From the NCBI RefSeq assembly GCF_000255115.2, contig NC_018068.1:2327977-2391976 (forward strand): a stretch of 64,000 bases of DNA, read 5' to 3'. A program made the translations under genes and the position numbers. Below the pieces are notes generated by a model that saw only the letters and a program-made list of their open reading frames with translations, was not told the DNA's origin and ran no database searches. The DNA is from Desulfosporosinus acidiphilus SJ4 (GTDB lineage: Bacteria > Bacillota > Desulfitobacteriia > Desulfitobacteriales > Desulfitobacteriaceae). Every line of letters begins with the position of its first letter. Positions within the stretch are counted from its first letter, which is position 1. Of the stretch, positions 47,279-55,087 are shown piece after piece.

Positions 47279-47861
47279 ACAGAGATTTCTCCTGACTGGA
47301 ACCGGTGGGCAAGGGTTAATTTTGGCGGGAATTATCTTAGCCGAGGCGGGAATTAAAGATGGGAGAAACGCTGCTCAAAGTCAGAGCTATGGTCCTGAGG
47401 CAAGGGGCGGCGCCTGTAGGGCAGAAGTTATTATCGGTGACGAAGAGATTTACTATCCAAAAATCGAAACCCCAGATTTCGTCTTGACACTCAGCCAAGA
47501 AGCTTATAAAAAGTATGGTTTGCACCTTAAAGATGATGTGGTGCTTATTGTGGATGATTTTTATGTACCTGAGGTAAAGCCGAGAATCAATAATTTTTAC
47601 TCACTGCCCATAACAAAAGCTACCCGGGATGAGCTTCGTTCAGAACAAGGCGCTAATATTGTGGCCTTGGGTGTCCTAGGATCTTTAAGTGAAGCTGTCT
47701 CTTTGGAAAGTCTTAAGCAGGCAGTAAGACAAAGGGTTCCTCTGGGGACAATTGACAGGAATTTGAAAGCCCTTGATCTTGGCTGGGAGCTGGGCCAGAA
47801 TGAAAAAGAAAAGCTTAGCAAACCGAGGTTAACTGAAGGTGATTGCTCTTGTCATATTTGA
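47271..47861 (+). CDS. korC: 2-oxoacid:ferredoxin oxidoreductase, gamma subunit
   Basis: A 196-residue subunit with the family start FLLTGTGGQGLILAGIILAEAG and the SYGPEARGGACRAEVIIG loop. ATG 47271 has AGAGAGG 9 bases upstream. It completes the KorDABC complex. Its C-terminus overlaps the start of the HEAT-repeat gene, suggesting that gene is translated with the complex. Confidence 0.9.
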   Translation: MTKQRFLLTGTGGQGLILAGIILAEAGIKDGRNAAQSQSYGPEARGGACRAEVIIGDEEIYYPKIETPDFVLTLSQEAYKKYGLHLKDDVVLIVDDFYVPEVKPRINNFYSLPITKATRDELRSEQGANIVALGVLGSLSEAVSLESLKQAVRQRVPLGTIDRNLKALDLGWELGQNEKEKLSKPRLTEGDCSCHI

Positions 47862-49204
47862 AGCAAAGAGAATGGGAGCAAAGTGGTTATTTAAGGTTAA
47901 CAGAAGCATTAACTAAAGTTTTATTGGAAGAATGGGGCGGCCCAAGAAGTCCCATGGCCTTGAACTATATTCATGGAACGATAATTCCTGACCTTGCCAA
48001 TTGCTTTTGGCAAAATGCAGACTTGTTGAGCAATATCACCTTTGAAGAAATAATCCAGTGGAAAATGAAGAATCAGTTTGCCAATCCTTCGGCAGTCGTC
48101 GCTGATTTAGCTAAGGATTTACTTCTCCCGGCTCAAAAAATTATCAACCGTCCACAAATTATTGATCCCAAGGAACCTTGGCGGCGTATTTTTCGCCTCT
48201 GGATTTATGAAGAATCATTGCCAAATATGGCTGAAAAAATGGGATATCCTTTAGATTATTTGGACTTGCTCCTGTTAAGATATAAGAAAGTCAAAGCTTT
48301 TATCCAGACTCACCGAGTGAGCCTTTTAGAATGTTTGCAAAATTTGGAGTTAAGGGAATATGGCGATGAACAGCTCAGTTTTCTTTATCAATTTCATACT
48401 TCATTTATGAATGATCCCTTATTCAGGGAACGATTGACCTTGGAGCAAGTAATCATTGATCTGGGTCTGCCCTTACAGGTATCTGATTTAGTTGCACTTT
48501 TGGAGATAATTCATACTCATGAAGGGTATTTAGATGAAAGTGATTTAATTGGACATTTCAGCAGTCAGCATATTAATCTGTTTTCTTGTGCCATAGAAGG
48601 ATTGACAACATTGCACTATATACAGAAAAATAAAGCCGGCAAATTAACCTTGAGCGAAAAGAGTGCTCGAACCGTTGCCGGCTTCCTTTTACCGAGGTTA
48701 GGTGATCAATTAAAGAAGGCGATAATCATTAAGGATTATGAATGCGGTAAAGGAATTCTCATGAGGCTTAATGAGGAAGTCTTGGTCAAACTGTTGGATT
48801 GGACCTTCGTTGAGTTTAATCAAGAACAGATTTTTGAGTTACATAAGCGAATTTATAAAAAGATCAGTCGGAGAGTGGATATTCATCTCCTTAAAGGTTT
48901 TGCTAATATTCCGGAAGCTCAGGAACTTCTCCTAAATAATATAAGTGATCATGATAGTCTGATTAGAGCTGCTGCTTGTCAGGCATTAGGTAAACTTCAA
49001 TGTAAAGAAGCCATATTCAATCTCATTCAACTTTTACGGGATCCAGTAGCAAGTGTTAAGGAAACGGCAGCCCAAGCTTTAGGAGAAATAGGAACGACGG
49101 CAGCCATCAAAGAATTGAACAGAGTAGTTGGAGATTACGGAGAATCCGTCAAAGTAAGGGAATGTGCACGAAGTGCTTTGAAAAAAATTGAGCAGGATAA
49201 CTAA
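47849..49204 (+). CDS. HEAT-repeat protein of unknown function overlapping korC
   Basis: A 451-residue soluble, all-helical protein. The C-terminal 130 residues contain HEAT/PBS-lyase-like repeats (HDSLIRAAACQALGKLQCKEAI, DPVASVKETAAQALGEIGTTAAI). The N-terminal 300 residues have no domain I recognise. TTG 47849 is taken as start, 6 bases after AAGGTGA; a TTG at 47843 is also in frame. It overlaps the end of korC by 13 bases, so it is cotranscribed, possibly as a scaffold or assembly factor. That role is a guess. Confidence 0.75.
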   Translation: MSYLKQREWEQSGYLRLTEALTKVLLEEWGGPRSPMALNYIHGTIIPDLANCFWQNADLLSNITFEEIIQWKMKNQFANPSAVVADLAKDLLLPAQKIINRPQIIDPKEPWRRIFRLWIYEESLPNMAEKMGYPLDYLDLLLLRYKKVKAFIQTHRVSLLECLQNLELREYGDEQLSFLYQFHTSFMNDPLFRERLTLEQVIIDLGLPLQVSDLVALLEIIHTHEGYLDESDLIGHFSSQHINLFSCAIEGLTTLHYIQKNKAGKLTLSEKSARTVAGFLLPRLGDQLKKAIIIKDYECGKGILMRLNEEVLVKLLDWTFVEFNQEQIFELHKRIYKKISRRVDIHLLKGFANIPEAQELLLNNISDHDSLIRAAACQALGKLQCKEAIFNLIQLLRDPVASVKETAAQALGEIGTTAAIKELNRVVGDYGESVKVRECARSALKKIEQDN

Positions 49205-49221
49205 ATAATGTTATCATCATC

Positions 49222-49262
49222 GAAACCCTGAGCTTCAGCGTTATCTGAACGAGTTTACTGGT
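49222..49262 (-). repeat. IS200/IS605-end-like sequence, copy 5, overlapping a gene end
   Basis: AGCTTCAGCGTTATCTGAACG followed by AGTTTACTGG matches 34084-34122 (copy 2) with a few changes. On the minus strand its first bases, CCAGTAAACTCG, include the TAA stop codon of the activase gene. The element therefore seems to have landed at, or reshaped, the end of that gene. Confidence 0.45.
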
Positions 49263-50034
49263 TAAGTTCGAAAGCTATCAAGGCAGCTCCGAGTGCCGCT
49301 GTAATACTAGGTTCCTGAAAGACAGTAATAGGATGGCCAAGCTGTTGAGTTAGAGATTTTACAACTCCTTGATTGTGAGCGACGCCGCCTGTAAAAACAA
49401 TTTCCGGTTCAAGACCGGTACGTCGAGTCATTGAAGCGACTCGACTGGCAACCGAATCACAAACTCCCGCCAGAATATCCTCTTTTGCTGTTCCCGCTGA
49501 AACGTGAGAAATGACTTCAGATTCTGCGAAAACAGTACAAAACGATGAAATTTTTGTTGGGTTATGGGAAGCTTTGACCAATGATCCTATTTCCGACATC
49601 TGGACTTCTAAAGCAGTGGCCATAACTTCAAGGAAACGCCCCGTACCTGCAGCACATTTGTCATTCATAGCAAAATCCGCGACTTTGCTATTAGGAAATA
49701 ATCGAATGACCTTGCTGTCTTGCCCGCCAATATCAATGATGGTTTGAGCTTTCGGAAAAAGATGACTTATGCCTTTGGCCTGACATGTAATCTCAGAGAC
49801 TTCTCTGTCTGCAGGAAAGGTAACTCGACCGTAACCGGTGGCTACCGTAGTTTGGATATCATAAGCTGATAGGCTGTTTTCTTTTAAGAGCTGCTCAATT
49901 AAGCGATTTGCTACGTCACGCCCGCTATACCCGGCCCTCGCAACGTTTTGGCCAATAATCTCCCGTTTATCGTTTAGCAATACGATTTTAACGGTGAGCG
50001 AACCAATATCTACCCCCATACAGTAATTACCCAT
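49255..50034 (-). CDS. 2-hydroxyacyl-CoA dehydratase activase (HgdC type)
   Basis: A 259-residue ASKHA-fold ATPase with one [4Fe-4S] cluster bridging a dimer. MGVDIGSLTVKIVLL is the phosphate-binding start, IIDIGGQDSKVI the second ATP motif. The two cluster cysteines are in NDKCAAGTGRF and SSFCTVFAESEVISH. It drives one electron into the partner dehydratase by ATP hydrolysis. It is the last of three genes on the minus strand. The stop codon lies inside an IS-end-like repeat, but the length is normal for the family. Confidence 0.92.
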   Translation of the reverse strand: MGNYCMGVDIGSLTVKIVLLNDKREIIGQNVARAGYSGRDVANRLIEQLLKENSLSAYDIQTTVATGYGRVTFPADREVSEITCQAKGISHLFPKAQTIIDIGGQDSKVIRLFPNSKVADFAMNDKCAAGTGRFLEVMATALEVQMSEIGSLVKASHNPTKISSFCTVFAESEVISHVSAGTAKEDILAGVCDSVASRVASMTRRTGLEPEIVFTGGVAHNQGVVKSLTQQLGHPITVFQEPSITAALGAALIAFELNQ

Positions 50035-50055
50035 CGTATTCCTCCTGAAATATGG

Positions 50056-51330
50056 TTAATCAAAGGTTTCTAAAAAGGCCTGAACTCGATTTCGAACCGG
50101 TTCGTCGGCATAAACTCTGGGATCAGCCATATCAGCTTCGATCATCAACCCAGGGACACCGGTTTCCCTCATAACCTTTCGGCGAATGACTTCCTGAACT
50201 AAGGAGTAGGGTTTACAGGAACGATTTGAATGCATTACGAATCCGTTCGCTTTATATTCTTTAATTAAGCTAATTAATTGTTTGGCTCTATAATCTGGAG
50301 ATCGATTAAGGAAAACTTCAGTATAGGTGGCAGCTAAACTCTCCAGAGGCGTTCCAGGGGCATGGTCTACTGCCCAGCCGCCGCTATAGGTGTCTGTAAC
50401 AAAACAGGCTCCCTTTTCTGCAAATAGTTTATAAAAGCTAAAAATTCTAGGCCAAATAGCAATATTATCCCAGACTAGACGAATGCGTTCATTTTCTATG
50501 GCCCCTAGTGATTTTGCGACTCTCTCTTGAACTTCATTTTTAAGTTGTCGATAATAATCGATTCCTGCCTGGGAACCACGCAATACAACTATAGGTGCCA
50601 TATGGATAAAGAGATCAGGTGCATTGAGAGGAGAGGGGATTGAACAACATAATTGTCGTGTTTCTTTCCAGAGAGACGTTATTTCACTGCTGAAACGCAT
50701 TTGTTGGGCTAAAAGATTTTCGTTAAACTTACGTCCGGTGATTATTTCCAATTCGTCTATCATTCCTTGCAATTGATTGAGCACATACTCTTTGGCGTGA
50801 GATGTCAGTTCTCCGTTTAAAAATGGTGTATCTAATACTAACAGAGGAATATTAAAGTGACGTGCCAAGACTTCGTACCATTTTAAAACAGTTCCGCAAA
50901 TGTTATTACAGGCAACTAAAAGATCAGGTTTTGGCATTCCGCCATAGGGAGCCAGGTCTGGTCTTATAACTCCGCCAAGATGTGAGCGTGCATAAGAACA
51001 AAGATCTAAGGAATATCCCTCAGCTTCGGCGACCTCGCATAGTTTTACTGTTGCTTTATGGGTACTGTAGATAGCCGCATATTGTTCCGGATACGCAGGA
51101 TGAATTTTAAAGGCTCTTAAAAGTTCCACCGGAGCGCCGCTTGTCACCCATGCTAAGGGGCGATTTAATGTCTTTCCCCAATAGCGGTGATAGTTTGTCA
51201 AGGCATAATAACGTCTCATGGTTTTTTTAAGTGCTGCATTACTCTTCAATGGCCGGTAATGGCGTATTTTTCTTTCTTGATTTACAACATTGCCTTGCTG
51301 GGGGCTCTTATTATTTGCTGATATAGGCAT
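50056..51330 (-). CDS. 2-hydroxyacyl-CoA dehydratase / benzoyl-CoA reductase-type subunit
   Basis: A 424-residue subunit of the HgdA/BcrC family. Candidate [4Fe-4S] ligands lie in DLCSYARSHLG, CNNICGTVLKWYE and SNRSCKPYSL. Enzymes of this family carry out radical dehydration of 2-hydroxyacyl-CoAs or reduction of aryl-CoA rings. No CoA-transferase or acyl-CoA dehydrogenase gene is adjacent, so the substrate is open. Activase and second subunit genes flank it with gaps of 21 and 27 bases. Confidence 0.85.
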   Translation of the reverse strand: MPISANNKSPQQGNVVNQERKIRHYRPLKSNAALKKTMRRYYALTNYHRYWGKTLNRPLAWVTSGAPVELLRAFKIHPAYPEQYAAIYSTHKATVKLCEVAEAEGYSLDLCSYARSHLGGVIRPDLAPYGGMPKPDLLVACNNICGTVLKWYEVLARHFNIPLLVLDTPFLNGELTSHAKEYVLNQLQGMIDELEIITGRKFNENLLAQQMRFSSEITSLWKETRQLCCSIPSPLNAPDLFIHMAPIVVLRGSQAGIDYYRQLKNEVQERVAKSLGAIENERIRLVWDNIAIWPRIFSFYKLFAEKGACFVTDTYSGGWAVDHAPGTPLESLAATYTEVFLNRSPDYRAKQLISLIKEYKANGFVMHSNRSCKPYSLVQEVIRRKVMRETGVPGLMIEADMADPRVYADEPVRNRVQAFLETFD

Positions 51331-51357
51331 AACGTGTTCTCCTCTTCTTTAGAACTA

Positions 51358-52464
51358 CTACATCATGCTCTCCAAAAAGGCTTGGAGCCTTGTTCTTTCC
51401 TGTCCGCCGACGTTTGCTCCTTCAAGTTCTAAACATAAGGTGCGAAGTCCCCTATTTTGGAGACATTTTAGGAGGGAGACAGAATCCCAGGCATGAGGTT
51501 CGCAATATTTGCGAATTACAATGATTGCGGCCTTTGCTTTTCGTTCAAGTGCCAGTCGTTCAATATAGTCGAGTCGTTCATTTAAGTTCTTGTTTTTGCA
51601 GGGACAGGGAGGCATTGTACTGTATCGCTGAACTATGTCCCTTAGGGGATTATCAGAACTAGCAAATCGTTGCCCAGCATAATGGCGATATCCTGAGCAA
51701 GTGTCGTCGGCTACAACCCTGCCGCCTAAGTCTTCAATCATGGCAAAGAGATGGTCGTTTTCCAAAATGGCTCCGGTAAGTAGGACTCCAAGCTTGTGCT
51801 CCTCCGGCGCTGCCATTTTACGGATTTCCGGAAGACAGGCGCCTAAAACTTCACAGAAGATTGAACGCGGCATCACCTGACCGGCTCTGAGCAGGGCTGA
51901 GATTAACTGAGAAGGAAGCTGAGGGCGTAAACTATCAAGTTGGCTTGCTAATTCCCGCACTTGATTGCATAAATCGATGGCAGTGCGCAACTGGGAATGT
52001 GTTATCTCTTTATCAGTTAAAAGAGCAAACTGCTTAACAAGAGTCTCCAACTCAGAGAAATAATATTGAGCGGCCCCCAGAGCTGTTAACATTACGGGAG
52101 GCACTAGATTAAGGGATGGTGTGTGTCCTGAACAAGCCCAAACTCCGCTGAGACACTGCATTGTGTCACAAGTATGAGTGAAACCTACTCCGCTAAGATC
52201 ATGCCATTTGCGCTCAATTTCCATTTCCAGGGTACCGCGGGCTAATGAACAGCAGTAACCAGGAAGTTCAGCGGGAGTTGATTGGTAATTGTCCGGAAAG
52301 AGGCGGATTGGTTCTAACTCGGCAGCCAGAATTAGTTCTTCGGGAAAATAGGAACAAAAGTAACCGAAAAATTTATGTTCTGGATAGCGTTGTAAACGGG
52401 CAGTTCCGTTGAGATAAGCTTCTTCCTTTAGATATTTCAAGGCTTCTGTGGCTCCGTTTGACAT
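51358..52464 (-). CDS. 2-hydroxyacyl-CoA dehydratase-type second subunit
   Basis: A 368-residue protein of the HgdB/BcrB family, first gene of the three-gene minus-strand operon. The cysteines expected for a cluster are in FCSYFPEELILAAELEPIR (start), YCCSLARGTLE and THTCDTMQC, and the C-terminal IIVIRKYCEPHAWDS matches the family's substrate-binding end. GAGAGGAG precedes the start. With its partner and activase it forms a complete ATP-driven dehydratase or reductase system. Confidence 0.85.
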   Translation of the reverse strand: MSNGATEALKYLKEEAYLNGTARLQRYPEHKFFGYFCSYFPEELILAAELEPIRLFPDNYQSTPAELPGYCCSLARGTLEMEIERKWHDLSGVGFTHTCDTMQCLSGVWACSGHTPSLNLVPPVMLTALGAAQYYFSELETLVKQFALLTDKEITHSQLRTAIDLCNQVRELASQLDSLRPQLPSQLISALLRAGQVMPRSIFCEVLGACLPEIRKMAAPEEHKLGVLLTGAILENDHLFAMIEDLGGRVVADDTCSGYRHYAGQRFASSDNPLRDIVQRYSTMPPCPCKNKNLNERLDYIERLALERKAKAAIIVIRKYCEPHAWDSVSLLKCLQNRGLRTLCLELEGANVGGQERTRLQAFLESMM

Positions 52465-52503
52465 TTGAGAGCTCCTCTCTTTAATTTTAACGATTGATCC
52501 AAT

Positions 52504-52582
52504 CGTGAGACTCCCCCTTCTATAAGTGGGAGTGGGCCTTGTTCTCTGCTTCGGTGTGGGTAGAGTCCATCCTTCAGCGCGA
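52504..52582 (-). repeat. IS200/IS605-end-like sequence, copy 6
   Basis: Hairpin ACTCCCCCTT / AAGTGGGAGT (52510-52533), then CTTCGGTGTGGGTAGAGTCC and TTCAGCGCGAGTTCACT. Same order as copy 2 at 34008-34126. No transposase is nearby. Confidence 0.5.
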
Positions 52583-52911
52583 GTTCACTTGCAGTTATTA
52601 ACAGCTGTCAATTAAGTAGTCTGTATTCATCGGATAAGTATGAGAAGCTTAGGTTGATTTTCTATTTTACTATTATAGTAAATAAAGTATATAAGTAACA
52701 GATATTATTTTAAATATTCAGTAAAATATAAGTAAATAGTAATTAATACAAAATAAGTTTCATCTCATTCTACGAACTGAAAAGGACCATGAAAGTTTAT
52801 ACTAATCATAATTACAAAGAAGAAATATATTTAAGAAGGAAATTAACGCTTCATAGAGAATACTGAATGAATCAGAAGGTTATGCTTAAGAAGAAAAGGA
52901 GGCATTATTCA
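52583..52911 (+). other. Divergent intergenic region upstream of desulfoferrodoxin
   Basis: AT-rich, no gene. At 52666-52682, TTTACTA-TTA-TAGTAAA is a perfect inverted repeat of two 7-base arms and could be an operator, for example for an oxidative-stress regulator; the match to PerR or Fur consensus is poor. Confidence 0.4.
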
Positions 52912-53295
52912 ATGACGAACATCAGAGAACTATATGTATGCAGCGTTTGCGGTAACGTAGTGGAGGTTGTTAATCCTGGCGCCCCTGCTTTAGTCTGCTG
53001 CAATAAACCCATGGAAAAACTGCAGGCAGGTGTTGTAGATGCTAGCCTTGAGAAGCATGTTCCTGTCTACCAGGAAGTAGAGGGAGGAGTTAAAGTTTCG
53101 GTTGGCAGCGTTCAACATCCCATGGAGGAAAAACACTTTATTCGTTTTATTGAAGTTTTAACGAAAAATGAAGTTCTGAGAGCCGAGCTTTTACCGGGTC
53201 AAGCACCGGAAGCATTTTTCCTGGTTAAAGCTGAAGATATAGTTGAAGTAAGAGAGTACTGCACTCTTCATGGTCTCTGGAAAGCCGGCAAATGA
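52912..53295 (+). CDS. dfx: Desulfoferrodoxin (superoxide reductase)
   Basis: A 127-residue two-domain superoxide reductase, cytoplasmic. The desulforedoxin-type N-terminal site has CSVCG and VCCNKPM. The catalytic iron site has the expected His and Cys ligands: EKHVPVYQ, HPMEEKHFI and EYCTLHGLW. It reduces superoxide to peroxide without making oxygen, a usual defence in strict anaerobes. ATG 52912 has AAGGAGG 9 bases upstream; an in-frame ATG 45 bases earlier does not. Confidence 0.95.
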   Translation: MTNIRELYVCSVCGNVVEVVNPGAPALVCCNKPMEKLQAGVVDASLEKHVPVYQEVEGGVKVSVGSVQHPMEEKHFIRFIEVLTKNEVLRAELLPGQAPEAFFLVKAEDIVEVREYCTLHGLWKAGK

Positions 53296-53453
53296 TATTA
53301 GCAATTAGAAAATAGATCATTCAAATAATTATCTGAGGGGATATGGATCAAGGAAACAACTATAAAGTCATAATAAACGCCATTCATGTCAATCTTCAAT
53401 ATAGTTCAATTTATGATTGATTATTTGCTTAAGGATACAGGTTGGGAAGGGGT

Positions 53454-54362
53454 ATGAAGACTTTGTTAGCTATCAAACAAAATTCGAAGATTGGATTTGT
53501 TGGTACAGGAGTTATGGGAAAAAGCATGGCCGGACATCTATTAATGGCGGGCTATGAAGTAAATATTTATACCAGAACAAAGAATAAGGCGGAATCTCTC
53601 CTTAATGCAGGAGCTGTTTGGCGGGAAACCGTTCAACAGTTGGCTGAGAATAGTGATATTATTGTTTCCATGGTGGGCTATCCAAAAGATGTCGAAGAAA
53701 TTTATTTTGGGGAACATGGCATTATTAATCATGCCAAAAGCGGAAGTTTTCTTATCGATATGACCACCTCATCACCGTCTTTAGCTGCTAAACTATATCA
53801 AGAAGCCCTTGCTAAAGGAATGTATGCTTTGGATGCTCCTGTATCCGGCGGAGATGTAGGTGCTAAGGAAGCTCGCTTGGCTATCATGGTAGGCGGCGAT
53901 GAAGAAGTCTTCAATGTTTTAGTTCCGATTTTAAATTATTTAGGAAAAAATATTGTCTATCAGGGAAAGGCAGGAGCAGGCCAACATACAAAAATGTGCA
54001 ACCAAATTGCTATAGCTTCTAACATGATCGGTGTTTGTGAAGCAATGGCTTATGCGCAGAAATCGGGCTTGAATCCGGACACGGTTCTTAAAAGCATTGC
54101 CTCTGGTGCCGCCGGCAGTTGGTCGTTAAGCAATCTTGCGCCGCGTATGCTCGCCAATGATTTTGCTCCCGGTTTTTATGTCAAGCATTTTATTAAAGAT
54201 ATGACAATCGCCCTGGGGGCAGCTAAAGAAATGGGACTGCTTACTCCGGGACTTGAGCTAGCCAAATCCTTGTATGAGAAATTAGCTGCAGAAGGAGAAG
54301 AAAACAGCGGTACCCAAAGCCTTTATAAATTATATACTTCTTTATCTTCAGTCAACTCATAA
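53454..54362 (+). CDS. NAD(P)-dependent beta-hydroxyacid dehydrogenase (HIBADH/GarR family)
   Basis: A 302-residue enzyme of the 3-hydroxyisobutyrate / 2-hydroxy-3-oxopropionate reductase family. The Rossmann motif is GFVGTGVMGKSMAGHL, the substrate loop DAPVSGGDVGAKEARLAIMVGG, and the catalytic Lys is in GAGQHTKMCNQI. The exact start is uncertain (ATG 53454, or TTG at 53442 or 53463, all near GGAAGGGG). Substrates range from hydroxyisobutyrate to tartronate semialdehyde. It is a single gene with a terminator. Confidence 0.88.
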   Translation: MKTLLAIKQNSKIGFVGTGVMGKSMAGHLLMAGYEVNIYTRTKNKAESLLNAGAVWRETVQQLAENSDIIVSMVGYPKDVEEIYFGEHGIINHAKSGSFLIDMTTSSPSLAAKLYQEALAKGMYALDAPVSGGDVGAKEARLAIMVGGDEEVFNVLVPILNYLGKNIVYQGKAGAGQHTKMCNQIAIASNMIGVCEAMAYAQKSGLNPDTVLKSIASGAAGSWSLSNLAPRMLANDFAPGFYVKHFIKDMTIALGAAKEMGLLTPGLELAKSLYEKLAAEGEENSGTQSLYKLYTSLSSVNS

Positions 54363-54399
54363 CTATTTTGTTTTAAGTGACAAAGCTCATTAATTAATC

Positions 54400-54444
54400 A
54401 AAGACCACGGAACAAATTCTCAGCAGTTTCCGTGGTCTTTCTTC
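54400..54444 (+). terminator. Terminator after the HIBADH-family gene
   Basis: AAAGACCACGGAA pairs with TTCCGTGGTCTTT (13 bp) around a 15-base loop, with further T after the stem. Confidence 0.85.
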
Positions 54445-55012
54445 ACAGTGGTTTTCTTAATTCTATTATTCGTTATTAATATGGCCGGTTTTTAGATGTC
54501 CCTTAAATTTGAGAGATATAATGTAATTTAGTTGAAATAGTTGTTTAATCATTCTCTAGGCGGACGAATTCGAAGCAACTCGACAAAATGATATTAATAA
54601 TTTTTACGTTATAAAACATGCTATTTGAATTCCTAATAGAATTATCTATTTAATTAATTCGCTATATAATATATTAATTATAGTATTATTGACTTCTCGT
54701 ACCCTCGGTGCTAATCTTATTTGTGTAAACAAACACCTCTAAACGTTGTAGATATACTAAGTTATTACTTTCTCAAGTAAGTACTATTTAATGCTCGGCT
54801 TATAAAGAAGAGGCCTTCATGGGTCTACTTATTTTTTTTAGTTCTATATGTGAAAGTATTCATATTCCCTGCTTTAATTATTTAATGCTATTATTTTTTA
54901 CTTGATAATAATCATAATAATCTAAATTTATGTTATTTTTCTATAATACACCTTCAGACTTTCCATTATAAAGCAAATACCTCCATAATTCATCTTTGGA
55001 GGAGTGCTATAA
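54445..55012 (+). other. Long AT-rich intergenic region upstream of the qmo locus
   Basis: About 570 bases with no open frame of note, no recognised RNA and very low GC. It contains several TATAAT-like hexamers, so a promoter for qmo could lie here, but I cannot choose one. Confidence 0.5.
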
Positions 55013-55063
55013 AGTCGGTTAGGGGTTACCTAATCGACTGGCTCGACGTTAGTCGAGATTTTA
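55013..55063 (+). promoter_or_regulatory. Two mutually exclusive hairpins in the qmoA leader
   Basis: Hairpin 1: AGTCGGTTAGG (55013-55023) pairs with CCTAATCGACT (55029-55039), one wobble, 5-base loop. Hairpin 2: TCGACTGGC (55034-55042) pairs with GTTAGTCGA (55048-55056), two wobbles, 5-base loop, then GATTTTATT. Bases 55034-55039 are shared, so only one can form. The second with its T-rich tail is terminator-like, though weak. This is the layout of an attenuator. Confidence 0.45.
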
Positions 55064-55081
55064 TTGGCATATAGGGGAGGT
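55061..55081. repeat. Left boundary repeat of the qmo block
   Basis: TTATTGGC (55061-55068) runs into CATATAGGGGAGGT (55068-55081), the latter including the qmoA ribosome site. Both parts recur in the same order at 59765-59799, just after the last gene of the block. Confidence 0.5.
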
Positions 55082-55087
55082 AAAAGG

